The notes under the pieces were generated by a model. It was not told where the DNA came from and searched no databases. It was given only the letters and a program-made list of their open reading frames with translations. A stretch of DNA of 45,810 nt from a virus, in the IMG/VR virus record IMGVR_UViG_3300021425_001636, positions 1 to 45,810 of that record; one strand, given 5' to 3'. A program made the position numbers and the translations under genes. How positions within the stretch are numbered: position 1 is the stretch's first letter; every line of letters begins with the position of its first letter. Below, in pieces: positions 7,451 through 14,571 of the stretch.

Positions 7451-7728
7451 AAGTGTGATATCTCCGCAAGTAAGTTCTCGACCTTTTCCATTGTCAGATG
7501 GCCGATAACATCATCAGTTATAGGTGTATCATAACACAGATCACCCTCTTTGTCAAGCACTGCAACCTCATAAAGACCATGTTTGTTTCCATACGATATA
7601 TCATGTTTGACTACAGATGCACCATAACCATTGTCAAATTTATAGACGAGTTGATAACCATTCAATTCTGGCATATCAAACTTCTCAATTGTGCAACCAC
7701 CTTGGATCGCTTTAACTTCCGATTGCAT
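7447..7728 (-). CDS. hypothetical protein
   Basis: 93 residues, predicted mostly beta (LNGYQLVYKFDNGYGASVV, LYEVAVLDKEGDLCYDTPI) with a short helical end (MEKVENLLAEISHL). It resembles small uncharacterised phage proteins that read like a beta-sheet domain of host-takeover genes. It lies in the early operon with 4- to 17-base overlaps on both sides. A TTGACA-17-TATGAT sequence lies within it at 7528-7556 and could start transcription of the following genes. Confidence 0.7.
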   Translation of the reverse strand: MQSEVKAIQGGCTIEKFDMPELNGYQLVYKFDNGYGASVVKHDISYGNKHGLYEVAVLDKEGDLCYDTPITDDVIGHLTMEKVENLLAEISHL

Positions 7729-7954
7729 TGTAATATCCTTCCGCCATTACACGGAACTTCAATTCATTGGGTATCTGTTCCTTCACATAGAGTTCAGAAC
7801 CAGTAAACCATTCACACGCATCACGCATATCATTCAACTCAGAAGTATGGATGACCGTGTCGATAGGCATCTTCCAGTTCTCCATACCTTCCGTGAGTTG
7901 ATCAAACTTCTCTTTGAGAACATCAATGCGTTCTTGGGTAGCAAAAGTAATCAT
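7712..7954 (-). CDS. hypothetical early protein
   Basis: 80 residues: an N-terminal helix (TQERIDVLKEKFDQLTEGME), then DACEWFTGSELYVKEQIPNE and KFRVMAEGYYNAI. No family is named. The start overlaps the previous gene's stop (ATGA) and its end overlaps the next gene by 17 bases, consistent with a real gene in a compact early operon. Confidence 0.65.
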   Translation of the reverse strand: MITFATQERIDVLKEKFDQLTEGMENWKMPIDTVIHTSELNDMRDACEWFTGSELYVKEQIPNELKFRVMAEGYYNAIGS

Positions 7955-8139
7955 AACAAATCTTCCTTTAGTTGGTACTCATCAATGGCAGTTCTTAGAA
8001 TCTTATTCACATAAATCTCAAATTCTTCGGATGACATATCGTTAAACTGTTTGTAACGAGGATCATTCCTATCCCACTCAACGATGAATGAACCATCAGA
8101 GTCTTCACTCACCTTGAGGGAATCATGATTAATCGACAT
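7951..8139 (-). CDS. hypothetical early protein
   Basis: 62 residues from the ATG at 8139 (MSINHDSLKVSEDSDGSF); a longer frame reaching 8220 would run deep into the preceding gene and its extra residues look non-coding. The protein is acidic with WDRNDPRYKQFNDMSSEEFE and a C-terminal helix (EIYVNKILRTAIDEYQLKED). The ATG lies inside the last codons of the previous gene, which suggests coupled translation. Confidence 0.65.
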   Translation of the reverse strand: MSINHDSLKVSEDSDGSFIVEWDRNDPRYKQFNDMSSEEFEIYVNKILRTAIDEYQLKEDLL

Positions 8140-8338
8140 TGTAAACCTCGGTATTAAAGACTTCGGTCTCAACACCAGTGGTGAGGTTACGGGCAACAAC
8201 ATAGGTACTATCGTAACCACGATTCTCTAGTTGTTTGGCGTATTCAAACGCAAGTTCTTTGTTCTCACAGGGAGTGAAGAAACCAGCAAGAGGTTTGTTA
8301 GTTTCAACACAGCGGACTACATAAGTTACTTCAGACAT
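8129..8338 (-). CDS. hypothetical early protein
   Basis: 69 residues with a good AAGGAG ribosome binding site. The sequence TYVVRCVETNKPLAGFFTP, ELAFEYAKQLENRGYDS and YVVARNLTTGVETEVF suggests a small alpha/beta domain; no family is recognised. It is the first gene after the early promoter at 8374-8403 and so should be strongly expressed early in infection. Confidence 0.7.
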   Translation of the reverse strand: MSEVTYVVRCVETNKPLAGFFTPCENKELAFEYAKQLENRGYDSTYVVARNLTTGVETEVFNTEVYNVD

Positions 8339-8373
8339 AAAATCTCCTTCGATCTCATTATTAATACAAGTGT

Positions 8374-8403
8374 ATTATACACTATCTTGGGGTAAGTTGT
8401 CAA
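8374..8403 (-). promoter_or_regulatory. early sigma70-type promoter
   Basis: TTGACA (8403-8398), an 18-base spacer and TATAAT (8379-8374) on the minus strand. It overlaps the last codons and the stop of the upstream gene and gives a leader of roughly 30 bases carrying AAGGAG for the gene at 8338. Confidence 0.85.
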
Positions 8404-8557
8404 GCAAAAATTGCATATTTTTTTCAACATATTCGTCATAAGACAGTATCGGGTCACCATATGCCTCTCGTTCTCGGCAGTTCTCCAGCCACATCTCGTG
8501 TGACAGAATCTCAAATGTTGAACGAGGGTCTTCATTCAATAAATTTTCCATAGTCAT
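8375..8557 (-). CDS. hypothetical early protein
   Basis: 60 residues from the ATG at 8557, which overlaps the previous stop as ATGA; an ATG two codons later (8551) has better spacing from AGGAAA and may be the true start. The sequence is acidic and helical (SHEMWLENCREREAYGD, SYDEYVEKNMQFLLDNL). No function can be given. Its last codons double as part of the promoter for the next gene. Confidence 0.65.
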   Translation of the reverse strand: MTMENLLNEDPRSTFEILSHEMWLENCREREAYGDPILSYDEYVEKNMQFLLDNLPQDSV

Positions 8558-8850
8558 TTTCCTATATGTTTAACATCAGATTGGGATATTACTTGATATG
8601 CACCTTTGTTATAGGCGGGTGCAACTGTGAACTTCTTAGACTCTTCCAGTTTGTATGAGGTATCTTTAGTTGGGACATAACCCATGTCACTTACAGAAGG
8701 ATACTTCTCACGATGGTCATCGGATCGACCAATAGAATAGTTCTCAAGGGGTTTGAATTCGGGTTGTCGTTTCTTGGGTTTAGACCACGCATTGGTCTTG
8801 CGTTTCCGACCATGTTGGTCATATTTCATAGAACCGTATAATGTTTGCAT
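8554..8850 (-). CDS. hypothetical early protein
   Basis: 98 residues, basic and polar, apparently low in regular structure: YDQHGRKRKTNAWSKPKKRQ near the start and SVSDMGYVPTKDTSYKLEES later. Similar short proteins occur early in marine T4-like genomes, but no function is known to me. The ribosome binding site is GGAGATAAGAG and the gene is the first behind the early promoter at 8877-8905. Confidence 0.7.
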   Translation of the reverse strand: MQTLYGSMKYDQHGRKRKTNAWSKPKKRQPEFKPLENYSIGRSDDHREKYPSVSDMGYVPTKDTSYKLEESKKFTVAPAYNKGAYQVISQSDVKHIGK

Positions 8851-8867
8851 CTCTTATCTCCACACTA

Positions 8868-8875
8868 TATAAATA
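8868..8875 (+). promoter_or_regulatory. T4-type late promoter (distal)
   Basis: TATAAATA followed by CACTATAC on the plus strand. The expected start near 8881 lies within the -10 box of the opposing early promoter. It stands exactly 60 bases before the second late promoter and would give a leader of about 60 bases for the gene at 8941. Confidence 0.65.
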
Positions 8876-8876
8876 C

Positions 8877-8905
8877 ACTATACACGAAGAAACATACTTT
8901 GTCAA
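8877..8905 (-). promoter_or_regulatory. early sigma70-type promoter in a divergent region
   Basis: TTGACA (8905-8900), 17 bases and TATAGT (8882-8877) on the minus strand, serving the gene that starts at 8850. It is interleaved with two plus-strand late promoters at 8868-8875 and 8928-8935. Confidence 0.8.
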
Positions 8906-8927
8906 GCGTTTTTTAAATTATAAAAGG

Positions 8928-8935
8928 TATAAATA
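8928..8935 (+). promoter_or_regulatory. T4-type late promoter, abutting start codon
   Basis: TATAAATA, then ACACT, then ATG at 8941. The geometry is identical to that at 212-227 and, on the other strand, at 40854-40839. The predicted transcript starts at the ATG itself. Confidence 0.8.
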
Positions 8936-8940
8936 ACACT

Positions 8941-9207
8941 ATGAGTAATGATCTATTCGATTTTGGGTTTACCCTTGTAGACGAGAACGAACTGGATGCT
9001 GTGCAGAAGGCACAGGAAACAGTATCGTCTGTATCTACATCTGTATCCGAAACACAAGATAAACTAGATAAACTGTTCAATGCGATTCAACCGTTATTGA
9101 ACAATCTGAAACAGAATCCCGAAAAGGAATATATTCTGTGGCCTAATCGACTTGAGAAGATCGAACAGTTCGAAGACCACATACAAAAGTTATACAAAGG
9201 CGAATAA
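8941..9207 (+). CDS. conserved late hypothetical protein
   Basis: 88 residues: an acidic start (DLFDFGFTLVDENELDA), a coiled-coil-like middle (VQKAQETVSSVSTSVSETQD) and KLDKLFNAIQPLLNNLKQNP with YILWPNRLEKIEQFEDHI. The second half resembles a small protein conserved in marine T4-like phages; function unknown. It is first in a late plus-strand operon of four genes, and the next start overlaps its stop as TAATG. Confidence 0.75.
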   Translation: MSNDLFDFGFTLVDENELDAVQKAQETVSSVSTSVSETQDKLDKLFNAIQPLLNNLKQNPEKEYILWPNRLEKIEQFEDHIQKLYKGE

Positions 9208-10013
9208 TGTTACTCTATAGGACTCAACCTAGAGACGATGTTCATAACAACATAATCAACCTCAACAAGAAAGAGGACTTGATTAATAATGTTGGTGTGA
9301 AGTTCAAACGGAGAAAGATAACATCCAATGATGCAACTGCATTGTTGACCGATGCCTCTGTGATTGATGGTTTGATAACAAGTGGTGGATATGAGAATAT
9401 TCTTGTAGTAACTTCTTTTGAAGACAGACACTATGATGAGTTAAGAGATAGAATATATCGTCCAGTCAATAGTGCGGGTGACCACTATCTACCAATCGTT
9501 CACAAAGTAAACGAGTCTGCCGGCAACATGGTTGTGACCATGACAAAGAATGCAGATAACTATATGAAACCCCTGTACGAACAGTATGAAGTTCCTACAG
9601 TAGAAGCGGAATCATATTTTCGTCTTGACGAAGATTTCAGAATCAAGACTAGTACAAAGTTTGACTGTGTAGTTCTATTGGGATGCGAAGCGTCAAGAAA
9701 AGGAACACACAAGGTTAGTGATATCAAGAAGAAGTTCTCCAAGTATTGTACTTCAGACTTTGACTTGATTGATGTGTATCGAAATGATGCACGAAAAATT
9801 AGTGGTGGTACTCAAGATATAAGTAGTCATGTCGAGAGAATGGTTGAGTGTGTAAACACTCCAAAAAGAATGTACGATAAAAAGAATCGTATTATCCGCA
9901 GTGCGGAATCTAAGGTGTTTGCTTTCTACAGATTGTTTCCAACACGACAACTTCTCTACTATAGACTTGTATTGAATCTGGAAAATGCAAACGAATATTA
10001 TAAGGTGTATTAA
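9207..10013 (+). CDS. late protein of unknown function, tandem paralogue A
   Basis: 268 residues. Not recognised. It shares the order of motifs with the next gene: YENILVVTSF near residue 65, a PIVHKVNESAGNMVVTM strand region, then FDCVVLLGCEASRKGTH with DIKKKFSKYCTSDFDLIDVY. Alternating hydrophobic strands and helices suggest a Rossmann-like alpha/beta fold. A C-terminal region of about 60 residues (RNRIIRSA... type, basic) ends in YYKVY, echoed by IKVY in the next gene. It is expressed with late genes, so a virion-associated or late host-interaction role is possible. Confidence 0.7.
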   Translation: MLLYRTQPRDDVHNNIINLNKKEDLINNVGVKFKRRKITSNDATALLTDASVIDGLITSGGYENILVVTSFEDRHYDELRDRIYRPVNSAGDHYLPIVHKVNESAGNMVVTMTKNADNYMKPLYEQYEVPTVEAESYFRLDEDFRIKTSTKFDCVVLLGCEASRKGTHKVSDIKKKFSKYCTSDFDLIDVYRNDARKISGGTQDISSHVERMVECVNTPKRMYDKKNRIIRSAESKVFAFYRLFPTRQLLYYRLVLNLENANEYYKVY

Positions 10014-10852
10014 TGGAAAATAGAAACATTACCCTAAACACAATTGTGCGAGATGTTGATGGTGATAACAAAAACTCTATTCTAGTTTCTCCGACACAGT
10101 TACAACTTTTTCAAGAGAAATTGCGTAATAGAGTTAAGAGTTATACCACAGACAAACAGACTGACAAAATTCTTGCAGTAACGAGACAACACCTTATGGA
10201 TGGTCTGGTAGTAAGCAACTTCTTTACTTGTATGGAATACCAGAATATATTGTTTGTCCCTTCCTACAAAAACAGCAAGTATGCGAATGGGTTGTTGGAT
10301 GCCAACTACAGGATGCAAAAACCTAATGCTGGTCAACACATGGCCCCAATCATCAACAAAAGGTTTGATTGTGCCCCCAATATTTGTGTCGCATATCCTG
10401 AAGGTCATACTAGTCTATATCATGACCTAATGTTAGATTTTGGGGTAAAGATGATTCAATCCAGTGCTATGTACGGATTGGGTATGGAAGATTATACAAT
10501 CACACCACCAGATGGTGTAAAATTCGATTGTGTATATTTTGTGGGACATGGTGTTGAACAAGGAACAAGTTTCAATGCAAATGACATAAAAGCAGACTTT
10601 GCACCTTATTGTACAGAAGACTTCGATTTGGTTGACCACTATGCGAGCGAAGCTACCGCACTTGCGGTACAGAGAGATACCGAATTACCAGAAAAACAAC
10701 CCCGATTAGTGGGAGAGACAAAAGACCTCAGTGAACTGATGGAGTTTCTTACAACCAATACACTGAGACAAGACAATTTTCAAAATCAATTACCATCAAG
10801 ACATAGAGAGAGAATGGTTGAAATTCTTTCCCATGTTATTAAAGTTTACTAA
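10013..10852 (+). CDS. late protein of unknown function, tandem paralogue B
   Basis: 279 residues, clearly related to the preceding gene: YQNILFVPSY aligns with YENILVVTSF, FDCVYFVGHGVEQGTSF with FDCVVLLGCEASRKGTH, and DIKADFAPYCTEDFDLVDHY with DIKKKFSKYCTSDFDLIDVY. Start and preceding stop overlap as TAATG with AAGGTG as ribosome binding site. The duplication is old, since overall identity is low outside the motifs. No enzyme family is recognised. Confidence 0.7.
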   Translation: MENRNITLNTIVRDVDGDNKNSILVSPTQLQLFQEKLRNRVKSYTTDKQTDKILAVTRQHLMDGLVVSNFFTCMEYQNILFVPSYKNSKYANGLLDANYRMQKPNAGQHMAPIINKRFDCAPNICVAYPEGHTSLYHDLMLDFGVKMIQSSAMYGLGMEDYTITPPDGVKFDCVYFVGHGVEQGTSFNANDIKADFAPYCTEDFDLVDHYASEATALAVQRDTELPEKQPRLVGETKDLSELMEFLTTNTLRQDNFQNQLPSRHRERMVEILSHVIKVY

Positions 10853-10861
10853 GGAAAACTA

Positions 10862-11542
10862 ATGATTAAGTTTAAAAAATTCATGACAGAAGGTGTCGAT
10901 GACCCCGCAATCTTTAAGGCAGTATTCCTCGCTGGTGGGCCTGGGTCTGGTAAATCTTTTATTGTAGGAAAGACTGGTCTCCCCGCTCTTGGTTTGAAAG
11001 TCATCAACTCGGATGATGCATATGAAGCGGCAATGAAGAAGGCAGGGATGGAAATGTCTCCCGAAAATATCTTCTCCGTTCAGGGTCAAGATATACGAGG
11101 TCGTGCAAAGGCACTTACTGGTAAGAAACAAGCACGATATCTTATGGGTAGACTCGGTGTTGTGGTTGATGGTACTGGTAAAGAATTTGACAAGGTCAAG
11201 AAACAAGCACAGGCGATGAAGGCACTAGGTTACGATGTCGCAATGATCTTTGTTAATACTGATCTTGAAACTGCAATCTCACGAGACAAAGCTCGTCAGC
11301 GTACAATCGGTGAAAAGGAAGTAACTAAGTACTGGAAAGAAGTGCAACGAAACATCGGTGCATTCCAGACTTTCTTTGGTAAACCTAATATGTTAATCGT
11401 TGATAACTCAGACGGTAAGGACTACCAGAAAGAGACTCTCCGTGCATACAAAGATGTTCGGAAGTTCTTGGACAAACCACCAGAGAACGCAAAAGCGAAA
11501 TCGTGGATCAAGAAAGAACGAGAGAAGAAAAAGAGAAAATAA
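10862..11542 (+). CDS. P-loop kinase-like protein with capsid-targeting-like N-terminus
   Basis: 226 residues. A Walker A motif GGPGSGKS lies at residues 25-32, followed by VINSDDAYE and RYLMGRLGVVVDGTG, as in zeta-toxin or polynucleotide-kinase-type P-loop kinases. The first ten residues, MIKFKKFMTE, followed by G, resemble the T4 capsid targeting sequence of internal proteins (MKTYQEFIAE, from memory), which the prohead protease removes after the glutamate. The protein may therefore be packed in the head and delivered with the DNA. The C-terminus is strongly basic (KSWIKKEREKKKRK). It is the last gene of the late plus-strand operon and converges on the gene at 11545. Confidence 0.75.
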   Translation: MIKFKKFMTEGVDDPAIFKAVFLAGGPGSGKSFIVGKTGLPALGLKVINSDDAYEAAMKKAGMEMSPENIFSVQGQDIRGRAKALTGKKQARYLMGRLGVVVDGTGKEFDKVKKQAQAMKALGYDVAMIFVNTDLETAISRDKARQRTIGEKEVTKYWKEVQRNIGAFQTFFGKPNMLIVDNSDGKDYQKETLRAYKDVRKFLDKPPENAKAKSWIKKEREKKKRK

Positions 11543-11544
11543 GT

Positions 11545-12180
11545 CTACACTTTCTTATGTGACTTGGTGTGTACCTTTACATTGTCGGTAATCGGAATCT
11601 TGATGTGAGGATGACAATGATATAGGTTGAACTCAACATGGGAGAACTCTTTGAACATATTAGTCCAGATGGGTCTCCAGTTGTTTGCCAATCTTACGGT
11701 ATTACCAGTACTGCGATCTGATTCCAACAACAAGTCAGTGAAACTCTCTAGGTTCATATCAAAGATACTATCGAATCCATAGATGTGAACTTCAGTCGCT
11801 TTCATCTTGTTACACGCATAGTGAACTGCCATGTGACCACAGTTGAAGTTGGTCGCAGCCATTCTCTCATCACCACCAACTGCGGCATACTTAGGAACGT
11901 GTTGATAGAATCCTTTTATCAGGTGAGAGTATTTCATGTAGAATGTTCCAGACTGTTCCATCCAGACTCTTGGTCTTGTACCAAGAATCCAGTCATACAT
12001 ATCCAATTGAATACGACCTTCCTGTAGTGCCTTCATCATCTTGAAGTCAACCATACAGGTTGCATGGACTTCTTTTCTAGGAATCTCAAAGGGAGGCATA
12101 TTACAAATCAGTAACTTGCCAGGCGTTCCTCTTTGAAAGATACCCGCATTGTCACCGTTACCCAGAACATTAACTCTCAT
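11545..12180 (-). CDS. conserved phage protein, DUF115/Rossmann-like
   Basis: 211 residues. MRVNVLGNGDNAGIF at the start is a Rossmann-like strand-loop-helix, followed by GKLLICNMPPFEIP, CMVDFKMMKALQEG and NCGHMAVHYACNKMKA with EVHIYGFDSIFD. This pattern recurs in uncharacterised marine phage proteins and resembles DUF115/MptE-like or sialyltransferase-like proteins acting on sugar or pterin substrates, but no activity is established. It begins on the base where the nuclease gene ends and is the last gene of the long minus-strand island. Confidence 0.7.
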   Translation of the reverse strand: MRVNVLGNGDNAGIFQRGTPGKLLICNMPPFEIPRKEVHATCMVDFKMMKALQEGRIQLDMYDWILGTRPRVWMEQSGTFYMKYSHLIKGFYQHVPKYAAVGGDERMAATNFNCGHMAVHYACNKMKATEVHIYGFDSIFDMNLESFTDLLLESDRSTGNTVRLANNWRPIWTNMFKEFSHVEFNLYHCHPHIKIPITDNVKVHTKSHKKV

Positions 12181-12572
12181 TACAATTTTACCAATTCCCT
12201 ATTCTTCAGATGTTGTTCTGCAATGTCATCTTTGGATTGACCCATGTAACGCACTGCATGATGTTCGGTAATTAACAACTCGTTGATGTTTTCCCCATCA
12301 ACAAGAAACTCACCGAGGATACGACCAAACTTACCCTTACCATCTTTTGTTGTTTTCAGAATGGGAGTCTTACCTAACTGAGTCTTGAGAAACTCTTTTG
12401 CGGCAAGTCCAAACTTCTTTTCGACTTTATCACGAGTTCGTGATTCGGGGGTGTCCACGCCAAGTAAACGGACTCTCTCCTTTCGAAGCCATACACCAAA
12501 TCCCAAATCGATATCGACATCAACGGTATCACCATCAACGACACGAACCACTTTTGTTCTGTATTCATACAT
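12180..12572 (-). CDS. staphylococcal-nuclease-like (thermonuclease) protein
   Basis: 130 residues covering one SNase domain with no signal peptide. VVRVVDGDTVDVD gives the first calcium-binding strand, VRLLGVDTPES supplies R35, D40, T41 and E43, and GKFGRILGEF supplies R84; these correspond closely to the catalytic and calcium residues of Staphylococcus nuclease (D21, R35, D40, T41, E43, R87). It should cut DNA or RNA with calcium. Without a signal sequence it would act in the cytoplasm, for example on host nucleic acid. It sits oddly among sugar enzymes. Confidence 0.88.
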   Translation of the reverse strand: MYEYRTKVVRVVDGDTVDVDIDLGFGVWLRKERVRLLGVDTPESRTRDKVEKKFGLAAKEFLKTQLGKTPILKTTKDGKGKFGRILGEFLVDGENINELLITEHHAVRYMGQSKDDIAEQHLKNRELVKL

Positions 12573-13221
12573 TCATCTGACCCTTTATAGTTTCGTTTCC
12601 TTTTTTACCCGTATGATGAATTATCTTCGGGTTTCTTACATTTATACCATCTATGTAGTCTAATCGTAAAGTGTTGTATGTGTGTGACATTGGTTCTATG
12701 CAAGTCATCTTATATATCTCATCACCATTCATCATGAGATACAATACCTCTTGGTCACCTTGTACGGGATTACGAATACACTCATCTGCCCATGCTTTTA
12801 GAATATTGGGTGTACCTTCAACTGCCACAACACCAGAGTTATACCATCTACCCATGTCGGGTCTACGTTGTGTCCACGGTCTGTCCTCTACCATTGCGAG
12901 TTTACCCATGACAGTCTTGGTGAAGATGTCCTCGATATTGTCAGTGATCTCACAGTCGGTATCAACCCAACATACCTTGTCAACACCGTCCAGTCTGGTT
13001 GCATCTAGAATTGCACGAGGTTTCTTGAACCATCCTTGTGCCTCACTCTTGACATCAATAACCAAGTCAAAGACAGACTCCATCTTGGTTCGTGTCTTGG
13101 ACTCCATACCAAAGTCTGCAAGGACAATAGGTTTGGTATTGTATTTGCGATAGTTCTCAATAAACCACGGGAGTTGCCACTCGGTGTGTTTATCACAACC
13201 TGTCAGGAATACTTCATGCAT
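12565..13221 (-). CDS. glycosyltransferase-like protein, GT-A type
   Basis: 218 residues from MHEVFLTGCDKH at 13221; this ATG overlaps the upstream stop and has AGAAGGAT about a dozen bases ahead, while longer in-frame starts run into the neighbour. VCWVDTDCEI contains a DxD motif for metal and nucleotide-sugar binding, followed by RWYNSGVVAVEG and GDQEVLYLMM, an order typical of GT8-like retaining glycosyltransferases. The end, RNPKIIHHTGKKG, supplies a late histidine. The acceptor is unknown. Confidence 0.75.
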   Translation of the reverse strand: MHEVFLTGCDKHTEWQLPWFIENYRKYNTKPIVLADFGMESKTRTKMESVFDLVIDVKSEAQGWFKKPRAILDATRLDGVDKVCWVDTDCEITDNIEDIFTKTVMGKLAMVEDRPWTQRRPDMGRWYNSGVVAVEGTPNILKAWADECIRNPVQGDQEVLYLMMNGDEIYKMTCIEPMSHTYNTLRLDYIDGINVRNPKIIHHTGKKGNETIKGQMNV

Positions 13222-13861
13222 CGATGATTTCATATCCTTCTTTCCAATTATGTTTTGCGAGACATCCTGTTTCTGTTTGAATTGTTGTAAATGTGTCTCG
13301 TGCTTCTGCAATGAATGGATACCATTCTTGTAACCAAGGGAAAGTGTCTAGGTTCAGATACACATCAGTTGGTTTTGCATACATGGGTGCATTCTCTACC
13401 AATAGTTTTGCACCAGCGGGAGTCACCATGTACGCATGAGCGCCAGGAAAATATCTCTTACTTGTTAATTTATTGATTCCCAATAAGGGCGGTGTTTCGT
13501 ATCTACCATAGGATGGAGAACCCAGATTCATTACAAAGTTGGGAAATGCTGGCGGGATACTGTCGTATATGAACGCATCATGTTCAAAGATTACAAAGTT
13601 TTCATTCTCTTTCGCACACATCTGCCACAGTGTATAATGAGATAGAAATGCAGACATACAGTTCAAATTTCTTGAATACTTCTCATCAAACTTCTTGGGA
13701 TCAATACCTTCTTTCTTTAACAACCAGACAGGATCGTCATCGGGAGTGACTGCCTGAAACTTCTGAATGTTTACTCCATGACGCTTACCAGATGCAATAC
13801 ATCGGTTCGCAGACTCAACTGATTGTTTGTTTTCTAATAATGTAATTACGAATGCTTTCAT
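13214..13861 (-). CDS. glycosyltransferase family 25-like protein
   Basis: 215 residues from MKAFVITLLENKQS. The order FVITL, then CIASGKRHGVN, NCMSAFLSHYTLWQMCA and NFVIFEHDAFI is the GT25 pattern of LPS galactosyl/glucosyltransferases, with EHDA in place of the acidic donor-binding motif. AYMVTPAGAKLLVENA is the following conserved helix. The start overlaps the upstream stop as ATGA. It is a paralogue of the gene just upstream and probably transfers a sugar in surface glycan synthesis. Confidence 0.75.
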   Translation of the reverse strand: MKAFVITLLENKQSVESANRCIASGKRHGVNIQKFQAVTPDDDPVWLLKKEGIDPKKFDEKYSRNLNCMSAFLSHYTLWQMCAKENENFVIFEHDAFIYDSIPPAFPNFVMNLGSPSYGRYETPPLLGINKLTSKRYFPGAHAYMVTPAGAKLLVENAPMYAKPTDVYLNLDTFPWLQEWYPFIAEARDTFTTIQTETGCLAKHNWKEGYEIIDA

Positions 13862-14571
13862 TTTGTTGTGGTTGATTTCAACCCCTTCTGTATTGTTGTG
13901 TAATAAGGATATACGACCTGTAACCAAGGGAACATTTGTTTACACATTAGTGCATCGTTAGGCCACATTCCCACTTCTCTTACCTTATCTAGTAGTTTCT
14001 TTGCACCCTTCGGAGAGATCATATATGCAGAGTTTCCTGCCAGTCCTTGAGGTACATCCCAGTCATCTATCGTAGGAACTGATTGTAAACCCTCTTGAGA
14101 CACTACTTGTCTATGGAACTCTTGAGACCTTCTAGTTGCACCTCTTGGATCGTTTAAGCCTATTATACCACCCTTCCATTCTTCTGTCAAGTCTTTCGGT
14201 TTAAGTTTTCTTGTGAACAATGCATCATGTTCCAGTACAACAATGGTCTCATCAAGGTCGATTGCTTTCTGCCATGCCCTCATATGACTTACCATACACG
14301 CAACACGATTGTTATGATTCGCAGTCGGATAGTGGGTAAGACGGAGTCCTGTTTTCATATCAAGACCGTCTTGATGTTTGTCTATGGGATATGTCCATGC
14401 AATTCCTCCCAGTCCCAGACCTCTAATATCAACTCCAATGGTATCTGGTATCGTAGCAGGCATAATGATAGGTTCGAGTTTAGAACCAGTCTCTTTGATA
14501 GATTGGATAACCATACGAGTCGCAACTGTGGACTCGTGATTGTTTATCATACTAATTATGAAGGCCTTCAT
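13858..14571 (-). CDS. glycosyltransferase family 25-like protein, paralogue
   Basis: 237 residues from MKAFIISMINNHES; an ATG two codons upstream is less likely. CMVSHMRAWQKAIDLDETIVV, LEHDALF and AYMISPKGAKKLLD parallel the downstream gene, so the two arose by duplication. An insertion around residues 150-180 (TRRSQEFHRQVVSQEG) is absent from the partner. A perfect TTGACA-17-TATAAT promoter lies inside the coding sequence at 14162-14190. Confidence 0.75.
   Translation of the reverse strand: MKAFIISMINNHESTVATRMVIQSIKETGSKLEPIIMPATIPDTIGVDIRGLGLGGIAWTYPIDKHQDGLDMKTGLRLTHYPTANHNNRVACMVSHMRAWQKAIDLDETIVVLEHDALFTRKLKPKDLTEEWKGGIIGLNDPRGATRRSQEFHRQVVSQEGLQSVPTIDDWDVPQGLAGNSAYMISPKGAKKLLDKVREVGMWPNDALMCKQMFPWLQVVYPYYTTIQKGLKSTTTK
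14162..14190 (-). promoter_or_regulatory. sigma70-type promoter inside a glycosyltransferase gene
   Basis: TTGACA (14190-14185), 17 bases and TATAAT (14167-14162) on the minus strand, both hexamers perfect. It would transcribe the 3' part of this gene and the four genes below it. Confidence 0.65.

Noticed and set aside
7528-7556. TTGACA-17-TATGAT inside a small early gene
   Set aside because: Plausible but inside coding sequence with an imperfect -10 box; left out of the promoter list.
12374-12568. 64-codon frame overlapping the nuclease gene
   Set aside because: It is a frame-shifted copy of the same DNA and the nuclease frame carries the full catalytic set.
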